Shown: piece after piece, positions 36,837 through 45,609 of the stretch | How positions within the stretch are numbered: position 1 is the first letter of the stretch | Layout: each line of letters opens with the position of its first letter | Source: Novosphingobium fluoreni | GTDB lineage: Bacteria; Pseudomonadota; Alphaproteobacteria; Sphingomonadales; Sphingomonadaceae | Length of the DNA: 64,000 bases | NCBI RefSeq assembly: GCF_014196615.1 | Contig: NZ_JACIDY010000002.1 | Span: 558,001-622,000, forward strand | Direction: 5' to 3' | Translations under genes and position numbers: made by a program | Notes under the pieces: model-generated | What the model saw: the letters and a program-made list of their open reading frames with translations, nothing else | What the model was told of the DNA's origin: nothing | Databases searched by the model: none

Positions 36837-36867
36837 ATGGCTGAAATGAAATTTCTAAGTCAGCCAT
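36837..36867. promoter_or_regulatory. Inverted repeat in phhA/Lrp intergenic region, candidate operator
   Basis: ATGGCTGA (36837-36844) is repeated as its exact complement at 36860-36867 around a 15-nt AT-rich spacer containing AAATTTC. It lies between divergent phhA and the Lrp/AsnC gene, where the regulator would be expected to bind. Confidence 0.55.
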
Positions 36868-36882
36868 AAAGCGGCCTTCTCC

Positions 36883-36896
36883 GATGAAATATCATC
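36883..36896. promoter_or_regulatory. Second inverted repeat near the Lrp/AsnC start, candidate operator
   Basis: GATGA (36883-36887) and TCATC (36892-36896) flank AATA, 15 bp before the regulator's ATG. Short AT-centred dyads of about 15 bp are typical Lrp-family sites. Confidence 0.45.
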
Positions 36897-36911
36897 AGAT
36901 ATAACGCGTAT

Positions 36912-37394
36912 ATGAAAGACGGAAATCAATTCGATCTGATTGATCGCAGAATACTCACGCTCCTGCAACACGACGCCTCGATCAGTCACGTCGAACTGGC
37001 GCAGCAGGTGGGGGCGTCCACCGCGTCATGCTGGCGGCGTATCAGGGCGCTGGAGGAAGCGGGCGTGCTCAGCCGGCCGGTACGCCTGGTCGACCCGGAA
37101 AAGGTCGGGCGCGGTGTCAATGTGATTTGCCACATCCGGATGCGATCGCACGCGCAGGACGCGCGCAAGGCGTTCGAGGGCTTCGTGGCCGAGCGGCCGG
37201 AAGTGGTGGAGAGCTTCTCGATGTCAGGCGAATGGGACTACCTGCTTCGCATCGTCGTCGCCGACGTGGCGGGCTACAACATGTTCCTGATGCAGACCAT
37301 GCTGGGCCATCCTTCCGTTGCCGGAGCGGCTTCTCATTTTGCCTTGTCGATGACGAAGTACACCACCGCGATCCCGATCGCCGACAGGGGCTGA
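36912..37394 (+). CDS. Lrp/AsnC-family transcriptional regulator
   Basis: The 160-residue protein has an N-terminal winged helix-turn-helix (LIDRRILTLLQHDASISHVELAQQVGAS...CWRRIRALEEAGVL). A C-terminal RAM ligand-binding domain follows (VNVICHIRM, VVESFSMSGEWDYLLRIVVADVAGYNMFL). It is divergent from phhA and therefore the likely phenylalanine- or tyrosine-responsive regulator of the catabolic operon, comparable to the AsnC-type and PhhR-type regulators found beside phhA elsewhere. That assignment rests on position. Confidence 0.92.
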   Translation: MKDGNQFDLIDRRILTLLQHDASISHVELAQQVGASTASCWRRIRALEEAGVLSRPVRLVDPEKVGRGVNVICHIRMRSHAQDARKAFEGFVAERPEVVESFSMSGEWDYLLRIVVADVAGYNMFLMQTMLGHPSVAGAASHFALSMTKYTTAIPIADRG

Positions 37395-37452
37395 GGCCCA
37401 GTGTTTGTTGCTGGCGCCACATTGTTCCCGCCAGGCCGAAATTGCCGTTTCT

Positions 37453-37540
37453 CTACGTGGATGGGATGTCACTCGAAGTAAGCATATAACAATTAAGCAA
37501 ATTTCCCGGGGTATCGCTCGCGATTCCCATCGCCACGTAG
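37453..37540. repeat. Long-range inverted repeat upstream of the MFS gene
   Basis: The arm 37453-37466 pairs with 37525-37540 as 14 complementary bases interrupted by a 2-nt bulge (outer ends CTACGTGG and CCACGTAG). The 58-bp interior is AT-rich. It lies 78 bp before the MFS start. It may be a pair of regulator half-sites or a small palindromic element; no flanking target duplication is evident. Confidence 0.55.
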
Positions 37541-37618
37541 CCTTAAAATATTTTATGATGTTGCTGGCTCGAAACAGCCGCACCGGGTGTTCAATCGCGG
37601 ATATCTCGGAGCGTTTCG

Positions 37619-38911
37619 ATGGCAACGGTTGCACTGACGGATTTCAAACCCGCCACGGGTGATGACACCAAGCGCGCCAAAAACGCCCTGCAGGCGCTCA
37701 ACTTCTTCATGGCTGATATGCAGGCCGGCATCGGGCCATTCCTGGGCGTGTTCCTGCAACAGCGCGGCTGGACCTCGGGACCGATCGGGACGGTGATGAC
37801 CGTGGGCGGCGTCGCCGGCATGCTGATGACCGTTCCGGCAGGAGCTTTCATCGATCATACCGAAAAGAAGCGTCTCGTCGTCATCGTCACCGGCATTTGC
37901 ACGGTGATGGCGTCTTTCCTCATTCTTCTGTCGCAATCGGGACTGGTGGTGACCTTCAGCCAGGTGGCCACCGCGATCGCGGGGGCGGCGATCGGGCCAG
38001 CCGTCGCGGGCATGACCTTGGGCGTGGTGCGGCAAAAGGGTTTCAATGCCCAAAATGGCCGCAATCAGGCCTGGAACCACGCCGGCAACGTGGTGGGCGC
38101 GGGTCTATCCGGTTGGCTTGGTTGGAAATACGGCATGCCGGCGATCTTCTATCTGGCCGCCGTGTTCGGCGCTTTGGCGATCATCACCGTGCTCATGATT
38201 CCTGAGAAAGCGATCGACCATCGAGCAGCGCGGGGTCTGGAACGGGGTGAGGACGCCGCTGATGAGCCCGAGGAAGGCGGCAAGGCCGAAGGGTTTCGCA
38301 CGTTGTTGCAAAACAAGCCGATGCTGGTGCTGGCGGCGGCGCTCGCCTGCTTCCACTTGGGCAATGGCGCGATGTTGCCGCTTTACACCCTGGCAGTCGT
38401 GGGGGCGGGCAAAGGCAACCCCGCGCTGTTTACGGCCACCGTTGTCGTGGTGGCGCAAGCGGTGATGATCGTCGCCTCGCTGCTGGCGATGAAGATGTCA
38501 GCGGGAAAGGGGTACTGGTTGGTGCTGTTGATATCGTTTGCCGCGCTACCGCTTCGTGGGCTGCTGGCGGGTACCTTCATCGAGCATTGGGGCGTTTGGC
38601 CCGTCCAGGCGCTGGACGGCATCGGAGCGGGCCTTCAAAGCGTGGCTGTGCCGGGCCTAGTGGCTTGTCTGCTCAGCGGCACCGGGCGCGTCAACGTGGG
38701 CCAAGGCGCGGTGATGACCATTCAGGGCGTCGGCGCATCGCTCAGCCCGGCGATCGGTGGCTGGCTGGCCGAGGTGCTGGGGTATCATGTGGCCTTCTAC
38801 GTGCTGGGCAGCTTTGCCCTGATCAGCCTGGCGCTGTGGATCGGCTTTGGTGCCATGCTGCGGCCCGCTTGCTCGGGAACGCGTGAGACAAGCCGCCGTC
38901 AGCCAGCATAA
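37619..38911 (+). CDS. MFS transporter
   Basis: The 430-residue protein has about 12 hydrophobic helices with a charged central loop (about residues 195-225, rich in Glu/Asp). It carries an MFS-like first-half motif (IDHTEKKRLVVIV). Overall it resembles drug/metabolite MFS exporters whose first helix reads ALNFFMADMQAGIGPFLGVFL. Substrate is unknown. An AT-rich palindrome (37544-37555) and a long inverted repeat upstream suggest dedicated regulation. Confidence 0.87.
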   Translation: MATVALTDFKPATGDDTKRAKNALQALNFFMADMQAGIGPFLGVFLQQRGWTSGPIGTVMTVGGVAGMLMTVPAGAFIDHTEKKRLVVIVTGICTVMASFLILLSQSGLVVTFSQVATAIAGAAIGPAVAGMTLGVVRQKGFNAQNGRNQAWNHAGNVVGAGLSGWLGWKYGMPAIFYLAAVFGALAIITVLMIPEKAIDHRAARGLERGEDAADEPEEGGKAEGFRTLLQNKPMLVLAAALACFHLGNGAMLPLYTLAVVGAGKGNPALFTATVVVVAQAVMIVASLLAMKMSAGKGYWLVLLISFAALPLRGLLAGTFIEHWGVWPVQALDGIGAGLQSVAVPGLVACLLSGTGRVNVGQGAVMTIQGVGASLSPAIGGWLAEVLGYHVAFYVLGSFALISLALWIGFGAMLRPACSGTRETSRRQPA

Positions 38912-38925
38912 TCGCTACACTGCGC

Positions 38926-40686
38926 TTACAGCGGCCAGGTCCAGAGGATCAGCGGCGTCCCCACTGCCAGCACCAGCAGCGATAACGGCGCGCCCAATCG
39001 GGCATAGTCACTGAACTTGTAGCCACCAGGGCCGAATACCAGCGTGTTGCACTGATGGCCGATCGGGGTGAGGAAGTCGCATCCCGCACCGATCGCTGTC
39101 GCGATCAGGAAAGCCTCCGGGCGATAGCCCAGGTCGCTGGCGAAGACCGCGGCGATGGGGGCCATAACCAGTACGGTCGCCGCATTGTTCAGGAATGGCG
39201 TGACGGCCATCGCCGCTGCCAGGATGAGCATAACGGCGCCCCACGGCGGCAAAGTGGCGGCCAGATGCGATAGCTGCGTAGCGATGACATCGGACGCGCC
39301 GGTGCTCTGCAACGTGGCGCTGACGGGGATCAGCGCGCCGAGCATGATCAGGATCGGCCACTCGATGGCTTCGTAAGCATCGCGCACCGGCAGCGCTCCA
39401 GTCACCAGTATCAGGCCTGCGGCGGCGAAGAACGCTATGGCGACGGGCACAAGACCGGTCGCCGTCGCCGTCATGGCGGCCGCCAGGATGATCACGGCCA
39501 GCCAACCGCGCCGCGCTGTGCCCAGGCGAATCTGACGCTCCGCGATCGGCAGCACGCCCAGTTCGCGCAATCGCTCGGGCATCATATCAAGCGCGCCTTG
39601 CAGCACGATCACATCGCCGGCCCGCAGGATGCTTTGTCCCGGCTCTTTAGCGAGCTTTTCACCTTCGCGCGAAATGGCGATCAGCCGCAGCCGCAATCGG
39701 TCCTGCAACCGCATCCGCGCGGCGGATCGATCGACCAGTGCCGACCCGGCCATGATCACGCCCTCCACCACGCCAGTATCGTCGTCCTGCTGCTCCTTGT
39801 CCTGGCCGGTCAGGATCAGCCCGTCGCGTGCGATGACGCGCTCCAGCGCATCGGGCTCACCGGTAAGGACGAGGACGTCGCCCGCTTCCACCACCATCTC
39901 GGAATGAGCTTCCTTGCTGTGGCCGCCGCGCTGGATCGCGGTAACGTCGACATCGTGGTCATGGCGGGCGACGAAATCAGCCAGGGTCTCCCCGATGCTC
40001 TGGTTGATAGGTGGGACTCGCGCCGCCGTTTCGTAGGAGGAAAGGTTCAGCGCCTGTCCCATGGAGACCGTGCCCTGCCGGTCGGATGGCAGGAGGCGAT
40101 AGCCCAGGCGCAGGAATAAGAGGCCCACGATCAGCAGACCCAGTCCGGTCGGCAGATAGTCAAACATGCCGAACGGCTGTCCTGTCATCTCCTCTCGCAC
40201 GCGACTCACGATGATGTTGGGCGATGTGCCGACAAGCGTCATCAAGCCACCCAAAAGAGAGGCGAACGACATCGGCATCAGGAAAACCGAGGGATTGGTG
40301 TCGCTCTTACGGGCGAACTGCGTGGCTGCCGGCATCAACATGGCCAGCGCGCCGACGTTTTTGACCAGACCAGAAGCCAGCCCGACGCAGGAAGTCAGCA
40401 GCAGCAGTTGTGAACCGACCCGCCTGATCCGCTGGGACAGATAAGCGACCGCGTCTTCGATCAAACCGGAACGCTGCACTGCGGCTGAGATGACCAGCGC
40501 CGAGCCGACGATGATCACGATGTCATCCGAAAAGCCGGTGAAGGCCTGATCCGGCTTCACCAGGCCAAGCGCTATGGCGCACAGCAACGCAATTATCGCG
40601 GTCACGTCGTAACGAAAGCGTTCCCACAGGAACAAGGCCATCATGCCAAAAAGGACGGCTACGGACAGCCACTGTTCAACGGTCAT
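38926..40686 (-). CDS. SLC13-family permease with TrkA-C domains
   Basis: The 586-residue membrane protein has the CitM/divalent-anion transporter layout. It contains two helix-rich halves and a central soluble insert with two RCK/TrkA-C domains (VTAIQRGGHSKEAHSEMVVEAGDVLVLTG and LIAISREGEKLAKEP...LRAGDVIVLQG). NVGALAMLMPAA and NNAATVLVMAPIA correspond to the Ser-Asn-Thr/Asn-Asn signature loops. It probably takes up sulfate or dicarboxylates with sodium. ATG 40686 gives the natural first helix; a codon 39 nt upstream is also in frame. Confidence 0.88.
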   Translation of the reverse strand: MTVEQWLSVAVLFGMMALFLWERFRYDVTAIIALLCAIALGLVKPDQAFTGFSDDIVIIVGSALVISAAVQRSGLIEDAVAYLSQRIRRVGSQLLLLTSCVGLASGLVKNVGALAMLMPAATQFARKSDTNPSVFLMPMSFASLLGGLMTLVGTSPNIIVSRVREEMTGQPFGMFDYLPTGLGLLIVGLLFLRLGYRLLPSDRQGTVSMGQALNLSSYETAARVPPINQSIGETLADFVARHDHDVDVTAIQRGGHSKEAHSEMVVEAGDVLVLTGEPDALERVIARDGLILTGQDKEQQDDDTGVVEGVIMAGSALVDRSAARMRLQDRLRLRLIAISREGEKLAKEPGQSILRAGDVIVLQGALDMMPERLRELGVLPIAERQIRLGTARRGWLAVIILAAAMTATATGLVPVAIAFFAAAGLILVTGALPVRDAYEAIEWPILIMLGALIPVSATLQSTGASDVIATQLSHLAATLPPWGAVMLILAAAMAVTPFLNNAATVLVMAPIAAVFASDLGYRPEAFLIATAIGAGCDFLTPIGHQCNTLVFGPGGYKFSDYARLGAPLSLLVLAVGTPLILWTWPL

Positions 40687-40779
40687 CGCACCTCGCGAAA
40701 GGAAGCTTAGGGTGTGGCAACCCACCGGCTCGAAGCAAGTGCCAGAGCAGGCCGTCTTTTTTCGCGGCGCGCCAAGCCA

Positions 40780-42369
40780 TCAATGGAGAATTGGGGCGTC
40801 TACCCTCACGCTGCCCGTCAGATTCAGCGCTTTTAGAAAGCGGATATCGTGACTTGCGACGAGCAGCGCCCCGTCGAACGATCGCAACGCCTGTTCCAGG
40901 GTCTCGATCGATTCGATATCCAGATGGTTGGTTGGTTCATCGAGGATGATCATCCAGGGTGATGCGGGTTCGGACAAGGCGGCGGCAAGGCCCGCACGCA
41001 ACAACTCTCCGCCAGAGAAGGTGCCGACGATGCGCTCCGCCTCGCGATTGCGGAAGGCGAAGCGCGCGCAGGCGGCGCGAACCGCCTCTTCGTCCAGCGT
41101 CGGATGCAGTCTTTTCAGGTTGCCGACCAGCGTGTCATGCCGATCCAGCGCACCAACATGCTGGTCGAGCATGACGATCCGTTCCCGCCGACTTCGAACG
41201 AGGCCGCTCGATGGCAAGATTTGGCCGGCGATCAGCCGCAGCAAAGTGGATTTGCCGGCGCCGTTAGGCCCGGTGACGGCCAAGCGCTGTGGTCCTTGCA
41301 CGGCCAGTGTCCAAGGACCCAATGTGCGATCGCCCAGTTGCACGGTCGCTTGTTCTAGGGTGACGATCTCGGACGAGGCGGGCAATCCGCTTGCTGGTAG
41401 GTCTATCGTCAGCGGCGTCAGGATTTCGACCCGCGTATGCGCCTCATCCCGGTCTCGGGTTGCCTCGTCGATCTGCGCCTTGGCCAGACGCCGGGCCTGA
41501 CCGCCGCTGTTCTCCGCGCGCTGCGCTTGTGCACCCAGCAGGATTTTGGGTTCGGAGCCTTTCGCGGCGAACGCGCGCCCCGCCTTGTCCCGGCGTTGCT
41601 TGGCTTCGCGCGCCGTTTGCGCCGAAGCGCGCGCAGCCTTTAGCGCCGCTTCACCACGTGTCAGTTCATCCTGCGCAGCCGCGCGCTCAGCCTCGCGGAT
41701 CGCGGCGAAAGCGGACCATCCTCCGCCGATGATGCGATTGCCGATCGTGCGCAGCTCGACAATGCGATCCATGCCTTCCAGAAGTTCCCGGTCGTGGCTG
41801 GCCACCACCACGCCGCCACGCCACTCCGCGATGAGCCGAGCGATTGCTTCGCGTCCCGTGAGGTCGAGGTTGTTGGTCGGCTCGTCCAGCAGCAGCAGAT
41901 CGGGCGGCGCGATCAGCAGGCGGGCCATGCCGATCCGCGTCTGCTCGCCGCCCGAAAGCGTACCCATCAGCCGCTGCAAATCGATGCCGCCCAGTGCGAC
42001 TTGATGGAGGGCGCTATCGATGGCGGCAGGCAGGGCCCAGTCGGCCGCGTCGAAATCGGCTGCATCGCCGTGCCCCGCCTCAATCCGCGAAAGGGTCGCG
42101 AGAGGTTGGGCGACGCCGATCGCGTCGGCCACCGTTTGATCCGGGTGCCAGGCTTGGGCCAGCATTCCGATAGTGCCTGTGCAAAGCACGGTGCCGGCCA
42201 GCGGCGTCGCTTCGCCCGTGATGGTGCGCAGCAGGGTGGACTTGCCCGAGCCGTTGCGTCCCACCAAGCCAACGCGTTCAGCGCCGACGGACAGCGTCAG
42301 GTCATGGAAAAGCGGCCGCCCGTCAGGCGTGGCAGCGCAAAGATTCGAAAGCGTGAGGAAGCTGGACAT
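40780..42369 (-). CDS. ABC-F family ATPase
   Basis: The 529-residue soluble protein has two tandem ABC domains. The first holds GRNGSGKST, LSGGEQTRIGMA and LLLLDEPTNNLD; the second holds GPNGAGKST, FSGGELLRAGLA and ILDEPTNHLD. No transmembrane part is present, and a basic Ala/Arg-rich linker joins the halves, as in ABC-F proteins that act on ribosomes. Whether it is a housekeeping Ettâ-type translation factor or a resistance protein cannot be told; the linker lacks features I can assign. ATG 42369 is favoured over an in-frame ATG five codons upstream. Confidence 0.9.
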   Translation of the reverse strand: MSSFLTLSNLCAATPDGRPLFHDLTLSVGAERVGLVGRNGSGKSTLLRTITGEATPLAGTVLCTGTIGMLAQAWHPDQTVADAIGVAQPLATLSRIEAGHGDAADFDAADWALPAAIDSALHQVALGGIDLQRLMGTLSGGEQTRIGMARLLIAPPDLLLLDEPTNNLDLTGREAIARLIAEWRGGVVVASHDRELLEGMDRIVELRTIGNRIIGGGWSAFAAIREAERAAAQDELTRGEAALKAARASAQTAREAKQRRDKAGRAFAAKGSEPKILLGAQAQRAENSGGQARRLAKAQIDEATRDRDEAHTRVEILTPLTIDLPASGLPASSEIVTLEQATVQLGDRTLGPWTLAVQGPQRLAVTGPNGAGKSTLLRLIAGQILPSSGLVRSRRERIVMLDQHVGALDRHDTLVGNLKRLHPTLDEEAVRAACARFAFRNREAERIVGTFSGGELLRAGLAAALSEPASPWMIILDEPTNHLDIESIETLEQALRSFDGALLVASHDIRFLKALNLTGSVRVDAPILH

Positions 42370-42598
42370 GGTTACCGTAGACAACAGGGAAGGCAGGGCG
42401 GTTTGCGCTGATCTTCAACTGGTACACGGTGCAGGCATCCTTGATTGCGAACGCACCCTTAGCGCCGGACCGCACAAATTTCCAGCTTTGTCACTTGGCG
42501 TCCGCCGCCTTGGGCGCACCATCGGGCAGGGCACCTGTTGCGCGCCGCCGCGTTCTTGGGGGCTATCCTCTGATCCCTCCCATCGCTGAAAGTCGAAC

Positions 42599-43447
42599 AT
42601 GCCCAGATACCTGGTCGCGCAAAGTGAATTGCCGGAGGAGCGTGCAAACCGGCGAGAACGGGCGGGGAAGAGCGCGGGAGAAACCTACAAGGCCACGTTA
42701 TTACAGTTGAGCCCTAGAGCGGACGTCACGATTGTCTCTCCGGCGGACGAGGATGCGCCTGCTTACAGTCAGGAAGAATTGGCCGCTTTCGACGCCGTGT
42801 TTCTTACCGGGTCACCCATGCACGTCTATCGCGAAACCAGCGAGGTTGCGCGGCAACTGATGTTCATGCGCGCGGTTTTTGCTTCTGGCACGCCATCGTT
42901 CGGTTCATGCGCGGGGCTGCAAGTGGCGGTAGCGGCTGCGGGCGGATCGGTGCGAAAGATGCCGCAACGCATCGAAGCCGGGTTGGCCCGGCGCATCTCC
43001 GCTACCCCGGCTGGAAAGGATCATCCTTTGCTGACCGGCAGGCCAGGTTCCTGGGATGCGCTGGCGATCCATGGCGATGAAGTGGAGGCGCTGCCGCCCG
43101 GTGGCGTCCTGCTAGCCTCGAACGAAGCCACCCAAGTCCAGGCGGCGGAGATACGCCATGATCGCGGGGTGTTCTGGGGCGTGCAATATCATCCGGAACT
43201 GGCGCTGGGCGAAGTGGCGGTATCGCTGCAAGGCCAGGCCGAGGACCTGATCGAAGCAGGTCTGGCTCATAGCGAAGAGGATGTGGACGCCATGTCCCGC
43301 CGGTTCACCGCACTGCATCGCAATCCGGAAGATCGCGCGCTGAGATGGCAACTCGGCGTTGATGCGGAAACCGCCGAGGAGGACCGGCGGCGCCGTGAGA
43401 TCATCAACTTCATAAACCACGCGCCCGCCCTTCGTAACGGCGGCTGA
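42599..43447 (+). CDS. Class I glutamine amidotransferase-like protein
   Basis: The 282-residue protein has the GATase-1 triad context: nucleophile in FGSCAGLQVA (Cys104) and the His/Glu pair in GVQYHPELA. The usual GxCxGxQ elbow reads GSCAGLQ. Similar stand-alone proteins are annotated as GMP synthase-like amidotransferases and may act on small glutamyl compounds. The C-terminus has an extra charged helical tail of about 65 residues. It is divergent from the ABC-F gene; partner and substrate are unknown. Confidence 0.85.
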   Translation: MPRYLVAQSELPEERANRRERAGKSAGETYKATLLQLSPRADVTIVSPADEDAPAYSQEELAAFDAVFLTGSPMHVYRETSEVARQLMFMRAVFASGTPSFGSCAGLQVAVAAAGGSVRKMPQRIEAGLARRISATPAGKDHPLLTGRPGSWDALAIHGDEVEALPPGGVLLASNEATQVQAAEIRHDRGVFWGVQYHPELALGEVAVSLQGQAEDLIEAGLAHSEEDVDAMSRRFTALHRNPEDRALRWQLGVDAETAEEDRRRREIINFINHAPALRNGG

Positions 43448-43513
43448 CCGGTCGTTCACCAACCAGGAGTGTACTGGCGCACCGGCCACACCGATTGCGG
43501 TCTTGGCAAAATC

Positions 43514-43529
43514 GGCATAGCGCTATGCC
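43514..43529. promoter_or_regulatory. Perfect 16-bp palindrome at the TetR gene start, candidate operator
   Basis: GGCATAGCGCTATGCC is fully self-complementary and ends 3 nt before ATG 43533. TetR regulators bind such palindromes and often repress themselves. In RNA it would cover the normal position of the ribosome binding site. Confidence 0.6.
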
Positions 43530-43532
43530 GCG

Positions 43533-44189
43533 ATGGATGGTCCGACCAAGCTGCAGCGTAAACCTCTGACATCCCCGCGCCGGGGCCGGCCATTGAAATC
43601 GGAAGCGGAAGAGCGCCAGAACCGCCTGCTGGATTATGCGCTGCTGCGGTTTCAGGAGGAAGGCTATCGCAATGTCTCGGTTGATGACCTTGCCTCCGGA
43701 TTTGGTGTCAGCAAGTCCACCATCTACCTGCGATACGGTAGCAAGGCTGGCTTGATGAGGGCGGCGATGCTGCGGGCCACGCCGCTTGCCACCGTCCCGA
43801 TGAGCAAGATCGATATAGACCCCGCGCGGTGCCCGGTTGATGTGTTGCGCGATTTTGCTCGGGTCTTCAGTCGTTACGTCAACGATCCGCCGATCAGGGC
43901 CTTGTGGCAGGCGGTGACGGAGGCCCGCGGGGAAATCGCATCATGGGAAACGATCGTGGCGGAGGAAACCGAAAAGATCATCCTGCCGGTCGCGCTTTAT
44001 CTGAAGTATCTGCGTGTAGCGGGACTGGCCGATATCGATGACGAGCACCAGGTCGCCAGCTATTTTTTTGACCTGACCGGCAGCGGCTTTGGCCGGTTTC
44101 TGGGCCCCCCGCTCGATAAGGAACAGCAAAGTGCGTCCAACGAAGCGGCCATCGCGTTTTTTGGTCGCGGCATCGGCCTCAAGATCTGA
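43533..44189 (+). CDS. TetR/AcrR-family transcriptional regulator
   Basis: The 218-residue protein has the TetR helix-turn-helix (LLDYALLRFQEEGYRNVSVDDLASGFGVSKSTIYLRYGSKAGLM) after a basic N-terminus with the AT-hook-like RRGRP. A variable helical ligand domain follows. It heads a same-strand cluster of two SDRs, a SnoaL-like protein and a TIM-barrel protein, which it most likely represses in the absence of their substrate. A perfect palindrome at its start supports autoregulation. Confidence 0.9.
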   Translation: MDGPTKLQRKPLTSPRRGRPLKSEAEERQNRLLDYALLRFQEEGYRNVSVDDLASGFGVSKSTIYLRYGSKAGLMRAAMLRATPLATVPMSKIDIDPARCPVDVLRDFARVFSRYVNDPPIRALWQAVTEARGEIASWETIVAEETEKIILPVALYLKYLRVAGLADIDDEHQVASYFFDLTGSGFGRFLGPPLDKEQQSASNEAAIAFFGRGIGLKI

Positions 44190-44214
44190 CGGGGAGAGTT
44201 GGCGGCCGTTGGCG

Positions 44215-44241
44215 GCAGATCGGAGCATAGGCTCGATCTGC
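44215..44241. promoter_or_regulatory. 8-bp inverted repeat after the TetR gene
   Basis: GCAGATCG (44215-44220 plus 44221-44222) is matched by CGATCTGC at 44234-44241 with an 11-nt spacer. It lies between the tetR stop and the SDR start and has no T run, so it is more likely a binding site than a terminator. Confidence 0.4.
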
Positions 44242-44251
44242 GGACTTGCAC

Positions 44252-44272
44252 AATCGAAACTCTGGTTCGATT
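44252..44272. promoter_or_regulatory. 7-bp inverted repeat upstream of the SDR operon, candidate operator
   Basis: AATCGAA (44252-44258) and TTCGATT (44266-44272) flank ACTCTGG, a 21-bp dyad of the size bound by TetR dimers. It differs in sequence from the palindrome at the tetR start. Confidence 0.45.
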
Positions 44273-44305
44273 ATGGCAGGCGAATCAAGACGCATGGAGG
44301 GATGT

Positions 44306-45106
44306 TTGGGCCGTCTGCAAGGTAAGCGCGCGATCGTGATGGGCGCAACGCGTGAAGGCAACATGGGTCAGGCAATTGCCAAGCGCTTCGTCGATGAGGG
44401 CGCAACGGTTGTCGTTTCCGGTCGCGGTGCGGGCGGGCTTGAGGACTTCGCTCGCAAATACGGCTCTATCGCGGTGCCCGCAGACATCTCTTCCAAGGAG
44501 TCCGTGTTTTCGCTGTTCGAACAGGCAGAGAAGGCCATGGGCGGCGTCGATATCGCGGTGAACGCAGCAGCGACTGGCCAGTACGGGCCTTTCGAAGATA
44601 CGCCGGAATCCGAGCTGGACGAGATGTTGAACATCATCTTCAAAGGTGGCTTCTTCTTCATGCAAGCTGCGGTCGGCGCGATGAAGCGCGCCGGTGGCGG
44701 CGCGATCGCCGTCGTCACTTCGCAAGTCGCCACGATGATGTTCGAAAATCACGCACCGTATATGGGCGCGAAGGCTGGTATCGAACACGTTACACGCACG
44801 GTCGCCAATGAATTTGGCCAGTTCGGCATCCGCGCCAATGTCATTGCCCCGGGCATGACCGTGACGCCGATGACGGCAGGAATGCTGGCGCCTGGCATGG
44901 TGGAGGCTTTCGCCAGCGAAACGCCGCTGGGCCGGATCAACACCGTGGAAGACATCGCGGCGGCCACCCTGTTCGCCGTCTCTGACGAATGCTTCATGAC
45001 CGGTCAGACCTTCCACACGACCGGCGGCATAACCCTGCGGCGTCTACCTATGGCGTCGGAGATCGGCGCGGCGATCGAGAGTGCGACAAAAAAGCAGGCT
45101 GGATAA
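44306..45106 (+). CDS. SDR-family oxidoreductase
   Basis: This short-chain dehydrogenase begins GRLQGKRAIVMGATREGNMGQAIAKRF, with a glycine-rich NAD(P) loop. Other SDR features are VNAAATGQYGPF (NAG-like motif), VVTSQVATMMFENHAPYMGAK with Tyr-x-x-x-Lys, and IRANVIAPGMTVTPM. TTG 44306 is chosen because GGAGGG lies 3 nt upstream and translation then starts at the typical SDR N-terminus. In-frame ATGs at 44273 and 44294 are alternatives, but the former abuts an inverted repeat. It is first of four probable catabolic genes under the TetR regulator. Confidence 0.87.
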   Translation: MGRLQGKRAIVMGATREGNMGQAIAKRFVDEGATVVVSGRGAGGLEDFARKYGSIAVPADISSKESVFSLFEQAEKAMGGVDIAVNAAATGQYGPFEDTPESELDEMLNIIFKGGFFFMQAAVGAMKRAGGGAIAVVTSQVATMMFENHAPYMGAKAGIEHVTRTVANEFGQFGIRANVIAPGMTVTPMTAGMLAPGMVEAFASETPLGRINTVEDIAAATLFAVSDECFMTGQTFHTTGGITLRRLPMASEIGAAIESATKKQAG

Positions 45107-45180
45107 TCGCGCTGCTTTCGCGCTCAGCAGAAGTTTAACGAAGAGTTTGCCCACAACGTTCTGACTACAAGAGGCGACCC

Positions 45181-45609
45181 TTGGAACTTGCTGAAAAGCT
45201 GGATGCGGTGGAGGAAATAAAGAAGCTGAAGGCTCGATATTTTCGCTTCGTCGATACGAAGCAATTCGATGCCTTCCGCGACCTGTTTCTGCCCGAAGCG
45301 CGTTTTGACGGAGAGGGCACCGGCATGGGCCCGATCGCCGATCGGGATGCATTCATCGCGCAAAGCATCGCCGGTTTGACGGGGTGCGTCAGCGTTCACC
45401 ACGGCCATTGCCCGGAAGTCGAACTGGATAGCGAGACAACGGCGACGGGCATTTGGGCGATGGAGGATATGCTCCAGTGGGAGGCGGGCCCTGTTCGCTC
45501 GCTGCACGGCATGGGGCATTATCATGAGACTTACGAAAAGCGGGACGGCCGCTGGTACATCGCATCCTGGCAACTGAAGCGCCTTAGGGTCGACATGGTG
45601 CCCGCGTGA
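45181..45609 (+). CDS. SnoaL/NTF2-like protein
   Basis: The 142-residue protein has the SnoaL-like cone fold pattern: EEIKKLKARYFRFVDTKQFDAFRDLFLPEARFDGEG, then HHGHCPEVELDSETTATGIWAMED and YHETYEKRDGRWYIASWQLKRLR. Members act as isomerases, cyclases, dehydratases or hydrolases on polyketide, steroid and aromatic substrates; several are catabolic. TTG 45181 follows AGAGG. Its stop overlaps the next GTG by 4 nt (GTGA), tying it to the second SDR. Confidence 0.85.
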   Translation: MELAEKLDAVEEIKKLKARYFRFVDTKQFDAFRDLFLPEARFDGEGTGMGPIADRDAFIAQSIAGLTGCVSVHHGHCPEVELDSETTATGIWAMEDMLQWEAGPVRSLHGMGHYHETYEKRDGRWYIASWQLKRLRVDMVPA

